NCBI GenBank assembly: GCA_937975725.1
Contig: CALJUL010000046.1
Coordinates: 1 to 10,834, forward strand
Reading direction: 5' to 3'
Length of the DNA stretch: 10,834 bases
Source: an uncultured Pseudoxanthomonas sp.
GTDB taxonomy: Bacteria > Pseudomonadota > Gammaproteobacteria > Xanthomonadales > Xanthomonadaceae
The notes below the pieces were generated by a model, which was not told where the DNA came from, did not search any database, and saw only the letters and a list, made by a program, of their open reading frames with translations. Below are positions 7,030-10,834 of this stretch, piece after piece (positions within the stretch are counted from its first letter, which is position 1; every line of letters starts with the position of its first letter). The position numbers were made by a program, and so were the translations under genes.

Positions 7030-7038
7030 GGGAATCCC

Positions 7039-8139
7039 TCAATGCTCCCCGCGCAGATGCCCCATGAAGCGCGGCGCGGTGCGGCCCAGCGGCAGCTTGA
7101 GCTTGCCGATCGCGGTCATGCGGGCCTCGGCGATGCGGTCGGCCGCGTATTGCGGGGCGATGCCTTCCTTTTCCGACAGGTCGAAGATCCTGCCGACCGT
7201 GTGGTAGATGGTGCGCATCATGCGCATGGCGCGCTCGCGGTTGTAGCCGTCGATTTCCAGCGACACGTTCATCACGCCGCCGGCGTTGACCGCGTAGTCC
7301 GGCGCGTACAGGATGCCGCGCTTGGCCGCCTCCACGCCGGTGACGTGCGACATCTGGTTGTTGGCGGTGCCGCAGATGACCTTGGCCTTCAGCCGCGGCA
7401 GGGTCTGTTCGTTGATGGCGTATTCCAGCGCGCAGGGGCTGAACACGTCCACCGGCAGGTCGTAGATCTCGTCGGGCTTGACCGCCTCGGCGCCGTACTC
7501 CTCCACCGCGTGCTCCACCAGCGCCGGGTTGAGGTCGGTGACGAACAGCTTGGCGCCGCGTTCCTTCAGCAGCTTCACGAACTCCATGCCGATGTGGCCC
7601 AAGCCCTGCACGGCGAAGCTGTGCTTGCCGATCTCCTCGTTGCCGAACTTGCGGTTGAGCGCGGCCATCAGCCCTTGCAGCGCGCCGTAGGCGGTGAACG
7701 GGGCCGGGTCGCCGGAGCCGCCGTGCACCTGGTGCACGCCGACTACATACTCGGTCTCGCGGTAGACGTTCTCCATGTCGTTGACGTCGGTGCCCACGTC
7801 CTCGGCGGTGATGTAGCGGCCACCCAGCGAGTCCACGTAGCGGCCGAAGCTGCGGAACAGCACTTCGGTCTTGTCCTTGGTGCATTCGCCGATGATCACC
7901 GCCTTGCCGCCGCCCACGTTCAGTCCGGCCAGCGCGTTCTTGTAGGTCATGGTGCGGCTCAGGCGCAGCGCGTCGGTCAGCGCGGCGGCGCTGTCGGCGT
8001 AGGGGCGCATGCGCACGCCGCCCAGCGCCGGGCCCAGCACGGTGCTGTGGATGGCGATGATGGCCTTCAGGCCCGCGTCCGGGTTGTTGCAGAAGATGAC
8101 CTGTTCGTGGCCGGACGTGTCGAGGGTTTCAAAGATCAT
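7039..8139 (-). CDS. Leucine/valine dehydrogenase (Glu/Leu/Phe/Val dehydrogenase family)
   Basis: The 366-residue protein matches leucine dehydrogenases in length and motifs. LGGVRMRPY (39-47) is followed by Lys67 (MTYKNALAG), the substrate-binding lysine, and Lys79 in LNVGGGKAVI, the catalytic lysine. Asp114 in TAEDVGTD completes the active site. The dinucleotide-binding loop VQGLGHIG (177-184) and Asp202 indicate NAD preference. It reversibly deaminates leucine, valine and isoleucine to branched 2-keto acids in the cytoplasm. That feeds either degradation through IVD or the supply of branched acyl-CoA primers for iso fatty acids. The ATG at 8139 is taken because GGAG lies 8 nt upstream. An ATG 24 codons earlier has no support, and its extra residues look like translated leader DNA. 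It diverges from tetR over 232 bp; no convincing promoter is seen for it there. Phenylalanine as substrate cannot be excluded. Confidence 0.92.
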   Translation of the reverse strand: MIFETLDTSGHEQVIFCNNPDAGLKAIIAIHSTVLGPALGGVRMRPYADSAAALTDALRLSRTMTYKNALAGLNVGGGKAVIIGECTKDKTEVLFRSFGRYVDSLGGRYITAEDVGTDVNDMENVYRETEYVVGVHQVHGGSGDPAPFTAYGALQGLMAALNRKFGNEEIGKHSFAVQGLGHIGMEFVKLLKERGAKLFVTDLNPALVEHAVEEYGAEAVKPDEIYDLPVDVFSPCALEYAINEQTLPRLKAKVICGTANNQMSHVTGVEAAKRGILYAPDYAVNAGGVMNVSLEIDGYNRERAMRMMRTIYHTVGRIFDLSEKEGIAPQYAADRIAEARMTAIGKLKLPLGRTAPRFMGHLRGEH

Positions 8140-8201
8140 GGGGTGGGCTCCGGTGCGCGGGTGGGACCGGCGCGGGCTTGCCTTCGGTGGGTGCGGGTAG
8201 T

Positions 8202-8227
8202 CGGAAAACAAAAAAGCGACGTTTCCG
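8202..8227. repeat. A-rich inverted repeat in the divergent control region
   Basis: CGGAAAAC (8202-8209) and GTTTCCG (8221-8227) pair with one bulged A around an A-rich loop, which reads as a T-run on the dehydrogenase strand. It overlaps the small palindrome TTCCGGAA (8223-8230) and adjoins CACGGCCGTG (8231-8240). It lies 60-90 bp upstream of the amino acid dehydrogenase start and may be part of its control region. Confidence 0.35.
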
Positions 8228-8298
8228 GAACACGGCCGTGGTCGTCGCGAGGCGGCAGTTTAAAGCAATCGGCCGCGGGCGAGACGACGGCCGCGCGA

Positions 8299-8314
8299 CC
8301 CCGGCGCGCCGGGG
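8299..8314. repeat. 16-bp perfect palindrome upstream of tetR
   Basis: CCCCGGCGCGCCGGGG is fully self-complementary. It lies about 26 bp upstream of the tetR -10 box, and its last four G bases are also the first G-run of the adjacent quadruplex motif. Confidence 0.55.
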
Positions 8315-8329
8315 CAGGGCGGGGCGGGG
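8311..8329 (+). promoter_or_regulatory. G-quadruplex motif over the -35 region of tetR
   Basis: Four G-runs (8311-8314, 8317-8319, 8321-8324, 8326-8329) are separated by loops of 2, 1 and 1 nt. Such short loops are typical of very stable quadruplexes. The motif covers the place where a -35 box for the -10 at 8340-8345 would be. Confidence 0.5.
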
Positions 8330-8336
8330 CGGCATT

Positions 8337-8345
8337 TGTGATAAT
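8337..8345 (+). promoter_or_regulatory. Extended -10 promoter of tetR
   Basis: TGT precedes GATAAT (8340-8345), 5 of 6 matches to TATAAT, giving an extended -10. There is no recognisable -35. The predicted start near 8352 lies inside the putative operator and leaves a leader of about 20 nt before the ATG at 8372. Confidence 0.55.
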
Positions 8346-8363
8346 CGAACGGTCGTGCTATTT
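8346..8363 (+). promoter_or_regulatory. Putative TetR operator, copy 1
   Basis: CGAACGGTCGTGCTATTT directly follows the tetR -10 and covers the likely transcription start. The core ACGGTCGT has dyad arms ACG and CGT, centred 8352/8353. Weaker symmetric bases continue outward (T-n-G-n on the left, n-C-n-A on the right). An identical 18-mer occurs inverted at 9033-9050. Confidence 0.65.
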
Positions 8364-8371
8364 ATCGCCGC

Positions 8372-8992
8372 ATGAGTCCCCAGGCCGCCACCCACAAGGG
8401 CAACGCCACACGCGAGATGATCGTCGCGCGGGCCTACGACATCGCCCGCCGCAACGGCCTGGAAGGGTTGTCGATCGGCGAACTCGCCATCGCCGCGGGC
8501 ATGTCCAAGAGCGGCGTGTTCGCCCACTTCGGCTCGCGCGAGGATCTGCAACTGACCGTGCTGGACTGGACGGCCGAACGCTTCACCCGGGCCGTGATAC
8601 TCCCCGCGCTGGCGCAACCGCGCGGCCTGGCGCGGCTGCGGGCCATCATGGACGGCTGGTTCGCCTGGGTGCGCGACAACCAGGACGGCTGCCTGATGCT
8701 GTCGGCCGCCAACGAATACGACGCCCGCCCCGGCCTGCTGCACGACCGCGTGGTGGACTGGCTGCGGCAACTGCGGCAGCAACTGGCCAAGGCCATCGCC
8801 ATGTGCGTGGACAGCGGCGAACTGGCGCCGTCCACCGATCCCATGCTGCTGGCCTTCGAGTTGTTCTCCATCACCCAGGGGCTGCACAACGCCCGCCTGT
8901 ACGACGCCGAGCAGGCGCCGTCGCTGGCGCGGCGCGCGCTGGAGCGCCTGCTGGCCTCCCACGGCGCCACCGCCGTCCTTCCTTCCGCCTGA
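8372..8992 (+). CDS. TetR-family transcriptional regulator
   Basis: The 206-residue protein has normal TetR length. The DNA-binding domain covers about 12-58, with the helix-turn-helix SIGELAIAAGMSKSGVFAHF at 34-53. The rest is a helical ligand-binding and dimerisation domain containing GCLMLSAANEYDARPGLL (106-123). The ligand is not predictable. The start at 8372 gives a natural N-terminus, but no clear Shine-Dalgarno sequence precedes it, and the predicted leader is only about 20 nt. Putative operator copies lie in its own promoter and just before the next gene. That suggests it represses itself and the hydrolase. The hydrolase follows on the same strand, 71 bp after the stop by my preferred start or 17 bp by the alternative one. 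Confidence 0.93.
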   Translation: MSPQAATHKGNATREMIVARAYDIARRNGLEGLSIGELAIAAGMSKSGVFAHFGSREDLQLTVLDWTAERFTRAVILPALAQPRGLARLRAIMDGWFAWVRDNQDGCLMLSAANEYDARPGLLHDRVVDWLRQLRQQLAKAIAMCVDSGELAPSTDPMLLAFELFSITQGLHNARLYDAEQAPSLARRALERLLASHGATAVLPSA

Positions 8993-9032
8993 ACCTGTCG
9001 AGGTCGCCCATGGCCGTTGTCACTGTCCGGAG

Positions 9033-9050
9033 AAATAGCACGACCGTTCG
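9033..9050 (-). promoter_or_regulatory. Putative TetR operator, copy 2
   Basis: On the minus strand this reads CGAACGGTCGTGCTATTT, identical at all 18 positions to the site in front of tetR. Its dyad centre (9043/9044) is 20.5 bp before the hydrolase ATG at 9064, against 19.5 bp at tetR. Similarity falls off sharply outside the 18 bp. Confidence 0.65.
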
Positions 9051-9063
9051 TAAATCCTGGTCG

Positions 9064-9939
9064 ATGCCGCTGCTGCGCGCCGCCTTCGCCGCCGGCAGTT
9101 GGCTGGCGCCGCGCAGCACACTGGCCCGGGCGTTCCGGCTGTTCTGCACGCCCATGCCCGGCACACGCGCCAAGGCCCGGCAGAGCGACAGTGGCGACGC
9201 ACGCATCGGCGAACTGGCCTTCGGCCGCGAACGCCTGGCCACCTACACCTGGGGCGATCCGCAGCGCGAGCCCACGGTGCTACTGGTGCATGGCTGGTCC
9301 GGCTTCGGCCTGCGCTTCCTGCCGTGGGTGGAACCGCTGCGCCGCGCCGGCCATGCCGTGGTGGCATTCGACCAGCCCGCGCATGGCCGCAGCAGCGGCC
9401 GGCGCGCCACCTTGCCGATGTTCGCCGAGGCCACGGTGCGGGTGGCCGAACGCTTCGGCCCGCTGGCTGCCGTGGTCGGCCATTCGCTGGGCGGTGCGGC
9501 GGCGGCCATTGCGATGGCGCGCGGCCTGTCGGCCGAGCGCGTGGTCCTGCTGGCGCCCGCGGCCGACCCGTTCGATGCCGCCCGCCGTTTCGGTGGCCGG
9601 GTGGGCCTGGCCTCGCGCCTGAGCCGGCGGCTGTTCGACGAATACCAGGAGCTGACCGCGCACGACGTGCGTTCGCTGCATGCGCACGCCACCGCGCCGC
9701 GGATCGCGCGCCCGGCGCTGATCGTGCACGACCTGGAAGACGACGAGGTGCCCTGGTCCGAGGGCGAGCGCTATGCGCGTTACTGGCCACAGGCCAGGCT
9801 GCTGACCACCACCGGGCTGGGCCATCACCGCGTGGCCGTCGCGACCGAAATCCTCGACGCTGCGCTGCGTTTCCTGCGCGGCGAGGCGGTCGGCCAGCGC
9901 GTGGTATCCACGCAGGCGCTGCCGTTCGGCGTGGCGTGA
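9064..9939 (+). CDS. Alpha/beta hydrolase, putative target of the adjacent TetR regulator
   Basis: The 291-residue protein has the alpha/beta hydrolase fold. The oxyanion segment HGWSG is at 76-80, FDQPAHGRSSG at 102-112 and nucleophile Ser141 in GHSLGGAA. The acid is probably Asp226 (HDLEDDEVP) and the histidine His254 (GLGHHR). It is probably an esterase, lipase or related serine hydrolase; the substrate is unknown. There is no clear signal peptide, though residues 1-30 are moderately hydrophobic. Start choice: ATG 9010 has a GAGG ribosome binding site and would overlap the operator. Its 18 extra codons, however, use many A/T-ending triplets (GTT, ACT, AGA, AAT, CGT, AAA), unlike the rest of the gene. 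I therefore prefer 9064, which places the operator upstream but has no clear Shine-Dalgarno sequence. Control by the neighbouring TetR protein is inferred from the shared operator. Confidence 0.85.
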   Translation: MPLLRAAFAAGSWLAPRSTLARAFRLFCTPMPGTRAKARQSDSGDARIGELAFGRERLATYTWGDPQREPTVLLVHGWSGFGLRFLPWVEPLRRAGHAVVAFDQPAHGRSSGRRATLPMFAEATVRVAERFGPLAAVVGHSLGGAAAAIAMARGLSAERVVLLAPAADPFDAARRFGGRVGLASRLSRRLFDEYQELTAHDVRSLHAHATAPRIARPALIVHDLEDDEVPWSEGERYARYWPQARLLTTTGLGHHRVAVATEILDAALRFLRGEAVGQRVVSTQALPFGVA

Positions 9940-10019
9940 ATGCGCCCCGGACGCCGCCGTAGGGTGTGCGCCGCCTGTCCACTGGTGTGCAATTGGTGAG
10001 GTGGGCGGGCGCGAACGGC

Positions 10020-10025
10020 TACAAT
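10020..10025 (+). promoter_or_regulatory. -10 box of the icmF promoter
   Basis: TACAAT matches TATAAT at 5 of 6 positions and lies in the 123-bp gap after the hydrolase gene. No good -35 is present at 16-18 bp; TTGGTG at 9993-9998 is too far (21 bp). The predicted start leaves a leader of about 30 nt before the GTG at 10063. Confidence 0.45.
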
Positions 10026-10062
10026 CCCGCGTCTACGCAACCATGTGCGAGTGAGGGCGCGC

Positions 10063-10834
10063 GTGAGTACACCAGCCTCCAGGATTCCCGCAGCCCAGGC
10101 CGACGCCACGCCGCTGCGCTTCGTCACCGCCGCCAGCCTGTTCGACGGGCACGACGCGGCCATCAACATCATGCGCCGCCTGATCCAGGGCGAGGGCGCT
10201 GAAGTCATCCACCTGGGCCACAACCGCAGCGTCGAGGACGTGGTGCGCGCGGCGTTGCAGGAGGACGCCGACGCCATCGCCCTATCCAGCTACCAGGGCG
10301 GCCACGTCGAGTATTTCAAGTACATGGTCGACATGCTGAAGGAGCGCGGCGCCGGCCACGTGCGCGTGTTCGGCGGTGGCGGCGGCACCATCACCCCCGA
10401 GGAGATCGCCGAACTCCAGGCCTACGGCGTCGAGCGCATCTATCACCCCAACGACGGCATGAAGATGGGGCTGGTGGAGATGATCCAGGATGTGGTGGCG
10501 CGTGCGCAGCAGGCGCGGGACCAGGGGCCGGAGGCCAGGGGCCAGGGAGAAAGCGCCGTCCCCGCCGTTGACGATGAAATGGCGATTGGCCGCGTGCTTT
10601 CCGCCATCGAGGATGGTGTTTTTTCCGAGTCGGAGTTGGCGCGTCTGCGCAAGCAATGGAGCCTGGCCGCCGGCGCGCTGGCCCCCGGCCTCCGGCCTCC
10701 GGCCCCCGTCATCGGCATCACCGGCACCGGCGGCGCCGGCAAGTCGTCGGTCACCGACGAACTGATGAACCGCTTCCTCTCGTGCTTCCCGCAGATGCGG
10801 ATCGCGGTGATCTCGGTCGATCCCACCCGCCGGC
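10063..10834 (+). CDS. icmF: Fused isobutyryl-CoA mutase IcmF, N-terminal part (runs off window)
   Basis: The visible 257 codons cover the cobalamin-binding domain and the start of the G-protein chaperone domain. The B12 motif is FDGHDAAINIMRR, with His30 as the probable lower cobalt ligand; LSSYQGGH (74-81) and VFGGGGGT (102-109) complete the Rossmann-like fold. The P-loop GTGGAGKS (221-228) and ISVDPTRR (250-257) open the MeaB-like GTPase domain. B12 domain followed by G domain in one chain is the IcmF order; the mutase domain should lie beyond the right edge. The enzyme interconverts isobutyryl-CoA and n-butyryl-CoA with adenosylcobalamin. Some homologues act on isovaleryl-/pivalyl-CoA, which cannot be resolved here. 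The start is GTG 10063, with GAGGG five bases upstream; GTG at 10045 and 10051 are in-frame alternatives. Low-complexity linkers at about 150-170 and 203-215 carry an inverted DNA repeat. Confidence 0.93.
   Translation, partial: MSTPASRIPAAQADATPLRFVTAASLFDGHDAAINIMRRLIQGEGAEVIHLGHNRSVEDVVRAALQEDADAIALSSYQGGHVEYFKYMVDMLKERGAGHVRVFGGGGGTITPEEIAELQAYGVERIYHPNDGMKMGLVEMIQDVVARAQQARDQGPEARGQGESAVPAVDDEMAIGRVLSAIEDGVFSESELARLRKQWSLAAGALAPGLRPPAPVIGITGTGGAGKSSVTDELMNRFLSCFPQMRIAVISVDPTRR
10521..10706. repeat. Inverted GC-rich repeat pair inside icmF linkers
   Basis: GGGGCCGGAGGCC (10524-10536) is the exact reverse complement of GGCCTCCGGCCCC (10694-10706). In another register, 10521-10544 and 10679-10702 match inverted at 21 of 24 positions. 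The right arm also contains three 7-bp units of CCGGCCT type (10685-10705, last unit imperfect). Both arms encode Gly/Pro/Arg-rich linker, not conserved domain. Confidence 0.6.

Larger units (their letters stand above)
6733..7038. other. Intergenic stretch between the two minus-strand dehydrogenases
   Basis: These 306 bp contain no convincing gene. The part next to the IVD start holds its ribosome binding site and a weak -10-like TACACT (6792-6787). The part next to the amino acid dehydrogenase stop holds two GC-rich hairpins (6946-6965 and 7007-7029). Both genes are on the same strand, but the spacing and hairpins argue for separate transcription. Confidence 0.6.

Noticed and set aside
6883..9009. 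Plus-strand open frame leading into the hydrolase, suggesting a fusion protein
   Set aside because: It is antisense to the amino acid dehydrogenase and out of frame with tetR. The hydrolase has its own start and complete N-terminus.
10043..10054. Three-codon upstream ORF (ATG TGC GAG TGA) before icmF
   Set aside because: No ribosome binding site and no regulatory codon content; likely chance.
1..10834. tRNA, rRNA, CRISPR, insertion sequence, phage or defence genes
   Set aside because: No regularly spaced repeats, transposase, integrase or RNA-gene signatures were seen on either strand.

Overview
The window is very GC-rich, with G or C at almost every third codon position. Its gene content suggests a gammaproteobacterium of the Xanthomonadaceae/Lysobacteraceae (Pseudoxanthomonas, Lysobacter, Stenotrophomonas or Luteimonas type). 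That placement is an inference from gene content and protein flavour; nothing here fixes the genus.

Layout. On the left, on the minus strand, are the 5' part of a small alanine-rich lipoprotein gene (cut by the window edge) and, upstream of it, an acetyl-CoA C-acyltransferase (thiolase). Facing away from the thiolase on the plus strand are a DUF2189-type membrane protein and a 970-residue subtilisin-family (S8) autotransporter with a lipobox. The autotransporter converges on a minus-strand acyl-CoA dehydrogenase of the isovaleryl-CoA dehydrogenase type. Behind that, also on the minus strand, is a leucine/valine-type amino acid dehydrogenase. Diverging from it on the plus strand are a TetR-family regulator, an alpha/beta hydrolase, and the first 257 codons of a fused isobutyryl-CoA mutase (IcmF), which runs off the right edge.

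How the genes fit together. Four enzymes belong to branched-chain amino acid and short acyl-CoA metabolism. The dehydrogenase deaminates Leu/Val/Ile. IVD oxidises isovaleryl-CoA. IcmF rearranges isobutyryl-CoA to n-butyryl-CoA. The thiolase cleaves acetoacetyl-CoA. They lie on different strands with their own control regions, so this is a neighbourhood and not one operon. In bacteria that build iso-branched fatty acids, as this family does, the same acyl-CoAs are also lipid primers.

Most notable signal. A perfect 18-bp sequence just upstream of the tetR start (8346-8363) recurs, inverted, just upstream of the hydrolase (9033-9050). The dyad centres lie about 20 bp before both start codons. 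This is a strong candidate operator pair for a TetR-hydrolase regulon. The tetR upstream region also holds a 16-bp perfect palindrome and a short-loop G-quadruplex motif. IcmF carries a repeat-like inverted pair in its interdomain linkers. I found no tRNA, rRNA, CRISPR array, insertion sequence or phage gene, and no clearly new multi-gene system.
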